Assembly: GCA_937949965.1 (NCBI GenBank)
Contig: CALFBF010000024.1
Span: forward strand, 1-40,817
Direction of reading: 5' to 3'
DNA length: 40,817 nt
Source: an uncultured Roseibacillus sp.
GTDB taxonomy: Bacteria; Verrucomicrobiota; Verrucomicrobiia; Verrucomicrobiales; Akkermansiaceae
Below the pieces are notes generated by a model. It ran no database searches. It saw only the letters and a program-made list of their open reading frames with translations, and was not told the origin of the DNA. Shown in pieces: positions 9,701 through 17,751 of this stretch. The position numbers were made by a program, and so were the translations under genes. Numbering within the stretch: position 1 is the stretch's first letter; every line of letters starts with the position of its first letter.

Positions 9701-10323
9701 TACGAGGAAACCTCACAAAAGGAGAAGTAGTCGGGGAACTCACCGCAACTGGACGCCTCGCGGATCCAAAGCTCAATGGCGAACTCGAAATCAAAGACCT
9801 CGATGCAAGTCTGCCCTTCTCTTCCCTCTCTCTTGATGGGGGCAAGGTGGTTTTCACTCCCAAAGGAGGCTTCATCCCCAAGCTCAATATTCGCGCACAA
9901 TCACGCATTCCTCCTTACGAGGTCGACATCTTCGTCGCAGGAGCAGCGACCTCGCCGGAAGTCTCTTTTGTCTCCAATCCGCCGCTACCCGAAAGCGAAG
10001 TGATCACCCTCCTCGCTACTGGGTCTACTCCGGCGGGCTTAGAAGATGGCGACGCGGCTAAAAACAAAGCCTTCCAGCTCCTTATTGAACAAATCCGAAA
10101 AGCACCACCTGGATCCCCTCTCCATCCCTTAGCCCGGTTTGCAGAACCACTCAAGGATGTCGAAATTCAAGTCGGAGGGGCAGACCCATTCACGGGCAAG
10201 CCGCGCAACTCCGTCACCCTTCCTCTCCCCCTTCCTAACAGCGAACGTTGGTTCATCACTGCCTCGGTGGATGCCGAGAGTAATACGCGCGGCCTCGTGC
10301 TCTACCTTTTGAAGTTCAACTAG
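6763..10323 (+). CDS. tamB: TamB-like translocation and assembly module / AsmA-type bridge protein
   Basis: This 1186-residue protein is anchored in the inner membrane by one N-terminal helix (about residues 26-48, GVILLALLLGGLAWL) after a Lys/Cys-rich cytoplasmic stretch. It then forms a long periplasmic beta-rich body with the alternating hydrophobic pattern of AsmA/TamB proteins. The C-terminal TamB (DUF490) domain is recognisable: GTLEQARLSGELG, then FVSNPPLPESEVITLLATG and the final amphipathic strands. TamB proteins span the periplasm and, with an Omp85 partner, assist outer-membrane protein insertion or lipid transport. The next gene is exactly such an Omp85 protein and starts immediately after the tamB stop. 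Family membership is firm; which cargo it handles is unknown. Confidence 0.88.
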   Translation: MRVLPDAPPTEEEENTPPQKKKGCRGCLALLGICGVILLALLLGGLAWLNGPGFRYLAQKYGPDFLAEQGFTAEFELSGTLLKGPHIDSIHLTSETSPLKTLKATNLQLRYHPLALKELKIDSLTADSLTVDLDLSQSSPKPEDEEKKKSDETLREVLAKFRPAATHPEIAISDLNLHVHKGEQNFYLIQNGALKHSARSDTFELNTGTVTDFENETFQPPVAHIQWGDDEFTITQLPLAREFSVPDLIFEVEPLFIEGTILAYGSTVDITTDLKSVVTAELGPEALDLHRFLELAPATQEVTAHLSQLHLTASQLDQEFSKWAFELSLTLDQLTSRQRDLPPTRLNFLKEELELDTRLSFELPESSQEITLITDFAPETAQDPTTAWKNSSSQLTAELLSLSAFFTGITPTLNLPVPPDGWPEGRALLLATINLVEGEPAASQVSLSFNGLDWAEAHLEKGEIVVDYLDADSDIAASLTIEQSATATLSSKASFHPKSQAYQADFVVKDFEADALQPFIRLSVGDLPLAGKLSLNWEGHGSLPDRESHYGDLSLSQTRLTLQDQEPIEISLQASYRGLSQIQLSQLQVEQGDQAFTAEASWNGQQIEIPSLSLIKAERQLATGKLSLPFTLETDPKNYFTVTDNWSVTLDAEELDIPETAQLFSITLPEGLQGQLSTKIDIAGSPAEPSLAGRVNLDRFALEKLTQLPTTDVALAWNTTGKTLALNGTVQPDGRNAIIVTGSTAFEPQKWATEPNSIMDESFDLRIDAPNLRLEPFADLSPVVKRLEGNIVAQVQANGTFRTPNLTGTINLDLPKARFDIDRLRKVRQTKLQATFADNKIQITPFSTSIDGGLFDLSGTVDIADTSNPAFDLRLDVERALVWRDDNINARTDAVIFLKGTLEQARLSGELGLAESLFYKDIELLPLDVPVSIPKAPKLPSVAKRPTSQKNKDGNALPIPEPYANWTLDIRAYTADPFLIRGNLTKGEVVGELTATGRLADPKLNGELEIKDLDASLPFSSLSLDGGKVVFTPKGGFIPKLNIRAQSRIPPYEVDIFVAGAATSPEVSFVSNPPLPESEVITLLATGSTPAGLEDGDAAKNKAFQLLIEQIRKAPPGSPLHPLARFAEPLKDVEIQVGGADPFTGKPRNSVTLPLPLPNSERWFITASVDAESNTRGLVLYLLKFN

Positions 10324-12363
10324 ATGCCAGCTCACCCTTACATAGAGAATCATCTCCGATCCTTCATCAGGGTTATTGGACTACTCCTATTAGGATCTTT
10401 GACTTGTTCGGCTCAAGATCAAGAAATAACAAATCGAACAACCGTTCGTATCGAGGGACTAACGGGACTCACCGAAAAAGAAGTTCTCACCCGCCTTGGA
10501 GGCCGCCTAGACTTTATCACTTCGCGTCCCCCATCGCGTTCGCGAGCAGATGATGCTGACTTTTTGGTCAGCAGTATTCTCGAAAAAGAAGGTTACTCGG
10601 ACGTCAACATCTCTTGGAAAATACCGGCCGATCGGCGATCCATTATCCTCCGAGTGAAGAGTGGTCTCCGGCTAACCCTTGACGATATTCGGATAGAAGG
10701 AGTGGCCGAAGAAGAGGGCAAGGTTATGAGGCAATTTTTCACTGGAAAAAGTCTTTTGGGAGGAAAGGCCAAAGTTCCCTACCTGGCCGACAAAACCAAT
10801 ACCGCGGCTGAAAACGCCATCGTCTACCTCAAAGCCCAAGGTTATTGGAATGCGAAAGGAGAACTTCAACCTCCGGTGATTCAGGAAGAAAACCAAAAAG
10901 TGAATCTCACCCTAAAGGTGCAACCAGGCTCTGTTCACACTATCTCCTCGCTGAAGGTCAAAGGCTCTATCCCGGAAGATTTGGCGACTCTTCCTGAACG
11001 GTTGCAACAATACCTTGGGGAAAAATCGACCGCAACTGTGCTACGGGATATCCGTGAAGGAGCAGCAGCAGAACTTCGCAACCTCGGCTACCAATTCTCG
11101 AATACTTTTCTCGAAGCCAAACACAAAGATAGCCTAACCGAACTCACCCTCACCCTCGTTCCTGGCGAACGCTACCGCTTCCGCGAACTCACTATTATCG
11201 GGGAAGAAGGTACTGATATCACGCGGGTGCAAAAGTTCTTTAATCGCTTTTCGGGCGACCCCTTTGAGGAGAAAACAGTCACTAAGTTGCGTAACGGACT
11301 CCTCTCTACTGGTGCCTTCGACAGCATTGATCGCGAGCAAAACATTGATAGCGGGGACAGAGCGATTGATGTGACCCTTCACCTCAAAGAAGGGAAACCA
11401 AAAGGAGTCTCCTACTATGCAGGAGTAGGCTCCACGGAAGGTCTCATCATTGGAGCCTCCTACTATAACCGTAATTTCCTGAATAAACTCTATAATCTGA
11501 ATATTGCGGCTGAGTACTCCCTCATCGGGGTCTTGGGCGAAATCTCGGTCACGGACCCCTATCTGCTGGGTTACGATCTCAGAGCAACTCCGAGAGCCTT
11601 CGCGCTCACCCGCACCTTTGATGAATACTTCAAATTCGAAACCGGATTCGGACTCACCATCTCTCGTAAGATTGGTTCGCGACAGACCTTACAGTTTGAC
11701 AGTCAACTGTCTTTCGCAACCGTAAGTGGAGAAGACCTGCCAACCTCTGAACTCGGGGCCACTGACTACCTCCTAACAACCGCCGGTATTAGCTGGCTCT
11801 ACGATGGGCGAGACTCCAAGACCTCTCCTGCAGATGGCTTCTTCTCCCGGATCAGCGCTGAAGTAGGTGCCGTAGCAGCGCAAGAACCTAATGCCTTTCT
11901 GCGCTTCGAAGCACAAGCTTCTTACCATCACACCCTCGATGAGAAGAACCGCCTCTCCTTCAACCTGCGAACCGGAGTCCTCGCTCCTACGAATGAAGAA
12001 GATCTCCCCGTAGATCTTCGTTTTTTCATCGGAGGGGCTGACTCGGTGCGCTCCTTTCCCTTCCGAGAACTGGGACCGAACGTGGATGGGGTCTCTCGAG
12101 GTGGGCAATCTTTCTGGTACGCTAACATCGAGTATATTCGCAAACTTGCAGGACCACTCTCGGGAGTCATTTTTCTCGATGCAGGTTCGTTAGACGAAGA
12201 AGCGACTTCCTTTCCTTCCTTTGATCCAAGAGTCGCCTTGGGAGTGGGTTTGCGGCTAGACCTTCCCATTGGTCCGGTTCGCTTCGAATACGGACAGGCG
12301 CTCAACCCCGCCTCGGAAGACCCTAGTGGGGCCTTCCACTTCTCGATCGGAGCCTCTTTCTAA
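10324..12363 (+). CDS. tamA: Omp85-family outer-membrane protein (TamA/BamA-like) with POTRA domains
   Basis: The 679-residue protein has a signal peptide (IRVIGLLLLGSLTCSAQ, cleavage near residue 30). Several POTRA-like modules follow (for example VRIEGLTGLTEKEVLTRLGG, LTLDDIRIEGVAEEEGKVMRQ and YRFRELTIIGEEG). The C-terminal half is a 16-strand-type barrel, ending GAFHFSIGASF with the terminal Phe typical of BAM substrates. The barrel contains DGRDSKTSPADGFF and RFFIGGADSVRSFPF, the latter corresponding to the conserved VRGF/lid-lock region. Its ATG directly abuts the tamB TAG (TAGATG), so the pair is coupled. I prefer TamA over BamA because of the tamB neighbour; an essential BamA elsewhere would be needed to settle this. 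Confidence 0.87.
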   Translation: MPAHPYIENHLRSFIRVIGLLLLGSLTCSAQDQEITNRTTVRIEGLTGLTEKEVLTRLGGRLDFITSRPPSRSRADDADFLVSSILEKEGYSDVNISWKIPADRRSIILRVKSGLRLTLDDIRIEGVAEEEGKVMRQFFTGKSLLGGKAKVPYLADKTNTAAENAIVYLKAQGYWNAKGELQPPVIQEENQKVNLTLKVQPGSVHTISSLKVKGSIPEDLATLPERLQQYLGEKSTATVLRDIREGAAAELRNLGYQFSNTFLEAKHKDSLTELTLTLVPGERYRFRELTIIGEEGTDITRVQKFFNRFSGDPFEEKTVTKLRNGLLSTGAFDSIDREQNIDSGDRAIDVTLHLKEGKPKGVSYYAGVGSTEGLIIGASYYNRNFLNKLYNLNIAAEYSLIGVLGEISVTDPYLLGYDLRATPRAFALTRTFDEYFKFETGFGLTISRKIGSRQTLQFDSQLSFATVSGEDLPTSELGATDYLLTTAGISWLYDGRDSKTSPADGFFSRISAEVGAVAAQEPNAFLRFEAQASYHHTLDEKNRLSFNLRTGVLAPTNEEDLPVDLRFFIGGADSVRSFPFRELGPNVDGVSRGGQSFWYANIEYIRKLAGPLSGVIFLDAGSLDEEATSFPSFDPRVALGVGLRLDLPIGPVRFEYGQALNPASEDPSGAFHFSIGASF

Positions 12364-12369
12364 CAGCCC

Positions 12370-13491
12370 TTAACGAATGAGTTGTGCAAGATACCAAGTC
12401 CAGATCTGCCAACCACCGAAAGCCCAAGTCAATCCGGCGAGCGCTAGGAAAGGTCCATAAGGAAGCGGTTTCCCAAAACCTACTCGGAGAAGAAGAGCAG
12501 CAAGGAGAGCGTAAAGAGAGGAAGCAAAGAGAGAAAAGATCACCGCCGGCCAACCGAGAAAGGCTCCGATCATTGCCAAAAGCGGCGGGTCGCCGGAACC
12601 CATTGCCTCACGAGGTCTAACGACCTCAGATGCTTTTCCAGAGAGAGAACTGATCTCCTCAATCATGAAAGTTTGATCCCCGATCTCGGCCCGATCACCA
12701 TACATCACGAGGTTCTCGCCGGGGATCTCTTTGCCATCTACGAGGAAAGCGCTTCCTTGCATGAGAAGCTTATCCGTCTTGCGATAAAACATGTCTCCCC
12801 ACTCATAATCCTCCCCATCTAACACCAGACAAAGTTGACCCAGTGGGTCCTCGTCCTCCGGTTCGCGTAACTCCCATGCGGCTTCCTTTTCGAAAGAAAA
12901 TTTTTGCTTACCAAAAGCCAACTTACCGCCCCAAACGACAAGCTGTAAGACGGCATAACCAGCCGCAAAACCTAAGAGCGCTTCTTGCCACCCTTGGGGC
13001 CAGAGCTGGGAGCGTTTCGCAAGGGTCACGAGTTCGGGGAACCAAATCGCCCCCACCACAGCGAAGGCGGCGCCCCACCAAGTCATCAAGACGGGGATGA
13101 TGTAATGCTCGGCATCGATGAAAGAGATACTCACTAACAGGGTCAGCAAAATCATGAGAAGGAAGGCCTCCCCGGGCTGTCCTTTGGTGCCATACATCCA
13201 CCACGCAACCGCCCAAAGCACAGTGGTGAGAACTTCCACCAGAACGTAACGAACGGGAATCTTCATCTTGCACTCAGCGCACCGTCCTCGCTGCCAAAGC
13301 CAAGTCACGATCGGTAGATTGCGATACCAAGGAATATCCTTCTTGCAGCCTGGGCAGAAGGAACGCTTGGGCTCATTGACTGACATCGAGAGCGGGACTC
13401 GATAAATAACCACATTCAAAAAGGAGCCTACACAAGATCCTACAAAGAGGACGACAAACCACCAAAACGGGTGCTCCCAACCAATAATCAT
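12370..13491 (-). CDS. pilD: Prepilin peptidase (A24 family) with a large inserted soluble domain
   Basis: This polytopic aspartic protease cleaves, and often N-methylates, type IV prepilins and type II secretion pseudopilins. The N-terminal domain has [15 protein letters not shown] and the zinc-type pairs CPGC (46-49) and CAEC (71-74). The first catalytic Asp is D126 in [11 protein letters not shown]; the second is D301 in [17 protein letters not shown]. Between them, about residues 195-295 form a non-membrane insert rich in Asp, Glu and Gly that usual PilD proteins lack. The family's GDxK lysine is replaced by proline. It ends six bases from the tamA stop in convergent orientation. No pil or gsp genes are nearby. 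Confidence 0.88.
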   Translation of the reverse strand: MIIGWEHPFWWFVVLFVGSCVGSFLNVVIYRVPLSMSVNEPKRSFCPGCKKDIPWYRNLPIVTWLWQRGRCAECKMKIPVRYVLVEVLTTVLWAVAWWMYGTKGQPGEAFLLMILLTLLVSISFIDAEHYIIPVLMTWWGAAFAVVGAIWFPELVTLAKRSQLWPQGWQEALLGFAAGYAVLQLVVWGGKLAFGKQKFSFEKEAAWELREPEDEDPLGQLCLVLDGEDYEWGDMFYRKTDKLLMQGSAFLVDGKEIPGENLVMYGDRAEIGDQTFMIEEISSLSGKASEVVRPREAMGSGDPPLLAMIGAFLGWPAVIFSLFASSLYALLAALLLRVGFGKPLPYGPFLALAGLTWAFGGWQIWTWYLAQLIR

Positions 13492-13596
13492 GCCGTGAGT
13501 CTAACCGAGATCGTTCCGCAAACCCTAGCCCCAACTCTGTCCGCTCGGATTGCCATTGCAGCGCTCCTCAAGCCGTTCCATATTCATCATTATTCC

Positions 13597-15273
13597 ATGA
13601 ATTCTCCTTCTTCTAATCTCTTTCGGGCGGCCTTCATTGCTGATTCTCTCTCACTCGGATCGCACTGGATTTACAATCAGGACAAAATCGCACGCCTTTA
13701 CCCTGACGGGGTGACCAGTCTCGACAAGCCACATTCGAAATATCACCCCGAGCGAAAGAAAGGACAGTTTACCCACTTCGGAGACCAGATGGTGATTCTC
13801 GCTAAAGCAGTGGTTGCTTCTCCGCAATGGTCGGTAGGAGTCTTTCAATCTCTCTGGCAGGGTGAGATGAGAACCTTTAATGGCTACCGTGATGGTGCCA
13901 CGACCACAACGCTAGAAAATCTTCTTGCCGGAAAAGAAGAGCCCGCTTCGGACTCCGACGATCTCGCCGGGGCTTCCCGATTCGTCCCAGTGTTCTTTCT
14001 GCGAGACGCATCTCTGGAAGACACCGTGAAAGCGGCTCGCGAACAAACCGCTCTCACCCATGGGGCTGGCACGGTCATTGACGCTGCTGAATTCTTCGTG
14101 CGCGCTATCGACGCTCTCAACCAAGGACTCGCCCTCCCTGCGGCATTTGCACAAGCAGCGAGCGCTTCTTACTCTTCCCTCGCGGCCCAAGATTTCCTCC
14201 AACAAGCAGAAGGCGCATTAAATCACGAGAATCATCTCCAAGTCGGTGCCGACTTTGGTCTCACCTGCCATCTCAAGGAGGCCTTCCCCCTCACTCTCTA
14301 CTATGCTCTTCGTTGGTATCAAGCCGGTGGCGATCTCTCGGAACAAGGATTCCTAACAGCCCTCTCGGACAATGCCTTGGCAGGAGGCGACAATGCCGCT
14401 CGTGCCATTCCCCTGGCAGCACTGTTAGCAGCAGCAGGATGTGTGATCCCGACCGCCCTTTGGGACGAACTCGATGCTTCCGAACACCTCTCCGCGCTCG
14501 AAAAATTACTCATCACGAGCCGAATTCGTTCTGAGAAAATCACCTTCACGGGAGCTAATGGAGACTCCTTGGATGCTCGTTTGGAGCTGCCCTCTAACCA
14601 GCCACGCGGCTATGCCCTCTTCGCCCACTGCTTCACTTGTGGAAAGGCTTCGCGTGCGGCAACGGCGATTAGTCGCGCGCTAGCCGAGCAAGGGATCGCG
14701 ACGCTGCGGTTTGACTTCACGGGCTTAGGAACTTCCGATGGAGATTTTGCGAATACTTCCTTCATCTCTAATGTACAGGACTTAGTCGCAGCCGCCGATC
14801 ATTTGCGTGAACACTTTGCCGCTCCCCAACTGATTATCGGTCACTCTCTGGGTGGAGCAGCCGTCCTTGCCGCTGCAGGCGAAATCGCGGAGACCTCTCA
14901 CGTGGCCACTATCGGAGCCCCCTACGATCCGGGACACGTGACTCACCTCTTTGCGGATGATGTCCCCAAAATTCTCGCTGACGGGAAGGCTCAAGTAACT
15001 CTCGCGGGACGACCCTTCGAAATCGGAGAACGTTTCTTAAGCGATCTCACCGGCCACAATCAAAAAGAACGGATTGCGAAGCTCGGCAGAAAACTGCTCA
15101 TCATGCACTCCCCCACCGACACCATCGTCCCGTTAGAGAACGCAGGTCAGATCTACTCTGCCGCTCATCACCCCAAGTCCTTCCTTTCCCTCGATGAAGC
15201 AGACCATCTTCTAACAGATGCTTCTCAGGCGCGTTATGCGGCGGAGCTGATCTCCACTTGGGTATCTCTATAA
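13597..15273 (+). CDS. Fusion: ADP-ribosylglycohydrolase-like domain plus alpha/beta hydrolase
   Basis: The frame is open from 13471, but I use ATG 13597 because protein similarity begins there and a longer form would overlap the divergent pilD start. Residues about 5-310 look like a divergent ADP-ribosylglycohydrolase fold: [30 protein letters not shown] and [19 protein letters not shown]. In the last, GGDNAAR stands where canonical enzymes have GGDxDT metal ligands. Residues about 313-558 are an alpha/beta hydrolase of the type usually fused to Osm[27 protein letters not shown], nucleophile S417 in GHSLGG, D508 in SPTD and H537 in DEADH. No OsmC domain follows. The join near [10 protein letters not shown] is in one frame. 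Activity of the first half is uncertain because of the changed ligands. Confidence 0.8.
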   Translation: MNSPSSNLFRAAFIADSLSLGSHWIYNQDKIARLYPDGVTSLDKPHSKYHPERKKGQFTHFGDQMVILAKAVVASPQWSVGVFQSLWQGEMRTFNGYRDGATTTTLENLLAGKEEPASDSDDLAGASRFVPVFFLRDASLEDTVKAAREQTALTHGAGTVIDAAEFFVRAIDALNQGLALPAAFAQAASASYSSLAAQDFLQQAEGALNHENHLQVGADFGLTCHLKEAFPLTLYYALRWYQAGGDLSEQGFLTALSDNALAGGDNAARAIPLAALLAAAGCVIPTALWDELDASEHLSALEKLLITSRIRSEKITFTGANGDSLDARLELPSNQPRGYALFAHCFTCGKASRAATAISRALAEQGIATLRFDFTGLGTSDGDFANTSFISNVQDLVAAADHLREHFAAPQLIIGHSLGGAAVLAAAGEIAETSHVATIGAPYDPGHVTHLFADDVPKILADGKAQVTLAGRPFEIGERFLSDLTGHNQKERIAKLGRKLLIMHSPTDTIVPLENAGQIYSAAHHPKSFLSLDEADHLLTDASQARYAAELISTWVSL

Positions 15274-15279
15274 AAATTA

Positions 15280-16323
15280 TTAGAGCCCGAATTCGAGTTG
15301 TGTCTTCTCTTCTTGGGCGGCGAACTTCACCCCCAGCCCGAGAAGGCGCACTCCTCGTCCCTGACCTCGCTGCCACCCCTCGGCGAGGAGTTCAACAAAG
15401 ACTTGCTTATCAAGCTCGGAACCCGCGCGTTCGGCGGTAGTGGTCTCGAAGTCGGCAAACTTGAGTTTCACCACCAGCGACTTGATTCTACGTTCGCCTA
15501 GTCTGCCGGATAAGGATTCGCGCAGACCCTCAAAGAGAGGGCGGTAGGCCGCGTCGAGAGCTTCGAGCGAAGTGAGGTTTTCGCGGAAAGTGGTCTCTTT
15601 GCTCACCGACTTCCGCTCGCGATGGCTTTGGACTAGACGCTCATCTTTGCCACGACAAAGATCGTAGAGCTCGCTCCCCCACTTCCCAAAACGGCGAGCG
15701 AGGTCGAAGCGCTCGAATTGCTGTAAGTCACCACAAGTGACCACCCCGAGCGGAGAGAGTTTTTCGAGCATCTTACGACCCACTCCAGGGATTTTTTTTA
15801 CGGGAAGAGTTTTTACGAAATCGGATATGTCCTCGGGAGCGATCGCGAACTGGCCATTCGGTTTTTCCCAATCACTGGCAATCTTGGCCAACATCTTGTT
15901 AGGAGCGATGCCAGCGGAAGCAGTGAGTTGGGTCTCCTCCTCAATCTGATGGCGAATCTCGCGCGCAATGACACGCCCATCAGTGCGCAACGCCGAGACA
16001 TCCAGAAAAGCTTCGTCGAGGCTGAGAGGCTCAATCAAGTCCGTGAAACGAGCAAAGATAGCTCGAATCCTACGCGAATCCTCATGGTAGACATCAAAGC
16101 GAACGGGAACGAGAACGAGGTGGGGGCACTTTTCTACCGCTTTGAAGACTGGCATCGCAGAATGGCAGCCAAACTTGCGAGCCTCATAATTGGCGGTGGT
16201 GAGAACACCTCGCAGAGAACGCCCGCCTACGCCGACCGGCTTTCCCCGTAGACTGGGATCATCTCGCTCCTCAATGGCTGCGTAAAAGCAGTCCATATCG
16301 ATGTGGAGAATCGTCCGAGGCAC
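15280..16323 (-). CDS. dinB: DNA polymerase IV (Y-family translesion polymerase)
   Basis: This is an error-prone polymerase that bypasses damaged template bases. The catalytic carboxylates are present in HIDMDCFYAAIE (D9, D11) and SLDEAFLDVS (D103, E104). The helix-hairpin-helix KIPGVGRKMLEKLSPLG follows, then the little-finger domain. The C-terminus, TQLEFGL, resembles a beta-clamp binding motif. I start at GTG 16323, giving MPRTILHIDMD, because AAGG lies about six bases upstream and this avoids running back through aat; the frame is open to 16470. The resulting 347 residues are normal for DinB. It lies 31 bases downstream of aat and ends seven bases from the convergent fusion gene. Confidence 0.95.
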   Translation of the reverse strand: MPRTILHIDMDCFYAAIEERDDPSLRGKPVGVGGRSLRGVLTTANYEARKFGCHSAMPVFKAVEKCPHLVLVPVRFDVYHEDSRRIRAIFARFTDLIEPLSLDEAFLDVSALRTDGRVIAREIRHQIEEETQLTASAGIAPNKMLAKIASDWEKPNGQFAIAPEDISDFVKTLPVKKIPGVGRKMLEKLSPLGVVTCGDLQQFERFDLARRFGKWGSELYDLCRGKDERLVQSHRERKSVSKETTFRENLTSLEALDAAYRPLFEGLRESLSGRLGERRIKSLVVKLKFADFETTTAERAGSELDKQVFVELLAEGWQRGQGRGVRLLGLGVKFAAQEEKTQLEFGL

Positions 16324-16354
16324 GGGAAACCTTACTCTGTTTTCCCCACCCTCG

Positions 16355-16930
16355 CTACGAAATCTCGCAGACCGGAGTAATCGCCTCTGCCAAAAGATCG
16401 AGGTAAACCCCGCGCGGGAGTTCCACTCCGCCAAACTGCTTGAGGTGCTCCGTGAGCCATTGGGTATCAAGCAGAGTCATCCCCTCCTCACGCATCCATT
16501 CCACGAGATGCACGAGGGCAATTTTACTGGCATCCACTTTGCGGCTGAACATAGATTCGCCGAAAAAAGCATTCCCCAGCCGCACCCCGTAAAGTCCCCC
16601 TTGCAGCCCCTCCTCGTCCCAACACTCGAAGCTATGGGCGTGTCCTAAGTCGAAAAGAGCGCAGTAACTATCGAGAATGGCCTCATCGATCCAAGTCTCG
16701 GCCCGCTCGGCACAGCCTAGCATGACCTCGCGAAAGACCGTGTCTTGGCGAATTTCATAAGGTTCTTTGCGCAAAGCCTTACGGAGACCACGGGAAATGT
16801 GGAAACGGTCATCTACTGGGATCACGCCCCTTTTTTCAGGAGAAAACCAATAAATAGAGCCCTCCTCCGCCATGGGAAAAACTCCTTGGGCGTAGGCTCC
16901 GAGCAAAATATCCGGTGCAATGGTCTTCAA
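16355..16930 (-). CDS. aat: Leucyl/phenylalanyl-tRNA-protein transferase
   Basis: Aat transfers Leu or Phe from aminoacyl-tRNA to N-terminal Arg or Lys of proteins, creating an N-degron for ClpS/ClpAP. Family segments are LLGAYAQGVFPMAEEGSIYWFSPEKRGVIP, seen here as adjoining motifs, then FHISRGLRKALRK, GGLYGVRLGNAFFGESMFSR and LLDTQWLTEHLKQFGG. The only upstream initiator in frame is TTG at 16930; an in-frame stop at 16961-16963 excludes a longer form. At 191 residues it is slightly short for the family. Its start region overlaps the putative promoter of divergent yceD. It probably shares a transcript with dinB. Confidence 0.93.
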   Translation of the reverse strand: MKTIAPDILLGAYAQGVFPMAEEGSIYWFSPEKRGVIPVDDRFHISRGLRKALRKEPYEIRQDTVFREVMLGCAERAETWIDEAILDSYCALFDLGHAHSFECWDEEGLQGGLYGVRLGNAFFGESMFSRKVDASKIALVHLVEWMREEGMTLLDTQWLTEHLKQFGGVELPRGVYLDLLAEAITPVCEIS

Positions 16931-16979
16931 GACGTCATTTCCATACCCAAAGCAGCACTTTCAATCTACACTCTTCTCC

Positions 16980-17474
16980 ATGAAGAAGCTGATTATTGAT
17001 TTGGGAAACCTGCCCGAAGAGGGAAAACAGGCGCAGGGAGAGCTCGATGCCGCCGTCTTTGATCTCGGTCCCGAGGAGCCGCGACCGACCGCACCGCTTG
17101 CTTACGACCTCCATGTGCAGCGCTTCGAGAGTGAAGTGCTTCTCCAAGGGTCTCTGTCATGCCCCTTCGAGTTTGAGTGCGTTCGCACCCTTCACCCCTT
17201 TGTAAAAACCATCGCCCTGCCGGCAGCAGCGATCGCAATTGAGGTTGGAAACTTCGGAGAAATTGATGCTACCGAGGCTCTACGAGAGGAGCTCTTATTG
17301 GAAGTCCCCAACCATCCTACTTGCGAGATTGCGGATACTCCACAAAACTGTGAACTCGATCCTCGTTATTTAGCAGTGGACAAACCACACTCGGATGAGG
17401 TAGACCCTGCGCCCCGCGAGGAACAAGACAACCGCTGGTCGGCTCTTGATTCTTTTCAGACGGACGAATCTTAA
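16980..17474 (+). CDS. yceD: YceD/DUF177 family protein (upstream partner of rpmF)
   Basis: This 164-residue protein resembles the DUF177/YceD family, whose genes sit immediately before rpmF across bacteria and have been linked to 23S rRNA accumulation. Support comes from position (14 bases before rpmF), the mid-protein segment LSCPFEFECVRTLHPF, which resembles the family's cysteine-bearing core, and an acidic C-terminus. ATG 16980 gives MKKLIIDLGNLPEEG; the frame stays open upstream to 16920 but would overlap aat. The match is to family layout rather than to a strict motif, so the call is good but not certain. Confidence 0.8.
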   Translation: MKKLIIDLGNLPEEGKQAQGELDAAVFDLGPEEPRPTAPLAYDLHVQRFESEVLLQGSLSCPFEFECVRTLHPFVKTIALPAAAIAIEVGNFGEIDATEALREELLLEVPNHPTCEIADTPQNCELDPRYLAVDKPHSDEVDPAPREEQDNRWSALDSFQTDES

Positions 17475-17488
17475 TACTTTTTTGACTT

Positions 17489-17671
17489 ATGGCATCTCCT
17501 AAACGCAGAACCTCCAAGATGAAGCAGAAGATGCGCCGTGGTGCGAACCGTTGGCGTAAACCACTGCTCAAAGAATGTCCCGAATGTGGGAGCCGGGTGC
17601 CCGGGCACATCGCTTGCCCTTCTTGCGGAACCTACCGTGAACGCCAGGTTCTCGACGTGGATGTCTACTAA
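17489..17671 (+). CDS. rpmF: 50S ribosomal protein L32
   Basis: L32 is a small zinc-ribbon protein of the large ribosomal subunit. The 60 residues start MASPKRRTSKMKQKMRRGAN, typical of L32. The zinc site is CPECG...CPSCG with both cysteine pairs intact, so this is the zinc-binding (C+) form. It follows yceD and precedes plsX, the conserved bacterial order. No Shine-Dalgarno is evident before the ATG. Confidence 0.97.
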   Translation: MASPKRRTSKMKQKMRRGANRWRKPLLKECPECGSRVPGHIACPSCGTYRERQVLDVDVY

Positions 17672-17706
17672 GACTACATTCGCTCACTCAGCAGCCTAAA
17701 ACTTTC

Positions 17707-17741
17707 ACGGCGACGGACCTCCTCCGTCGCCGTTTCTATTT
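17707..17741 (+). terminator. Terminator or attenuator between rpmF and plsX
   Basis: A perfect 11-bp stem, ACGGCGACGGA (17707-17717) with TCCGTCGCCGT (17723-17733), has a CCTCC loop and is followed by TTCTATTT. It lies 35 bases after the rpmF stop and about ten before the plsX ATG. It could therefore act as a partial terminator that lets rpmF be made in excess of plsX. Confidence 0.75.
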
Positions 17742-17751
17742 ACTCCATAAG

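Noticed and set aside
13471-13596. A longer start for the fusion gene
   Set aside because: The extra 42 residues overlap the divergent pilD start and do not look like either domain.
16324-16470. A longer N-terminus for dinB
   Set aside because: It would overlap aat, and the family start is at MPRTILHIDMD; GTG 16323 has an AAGG site.
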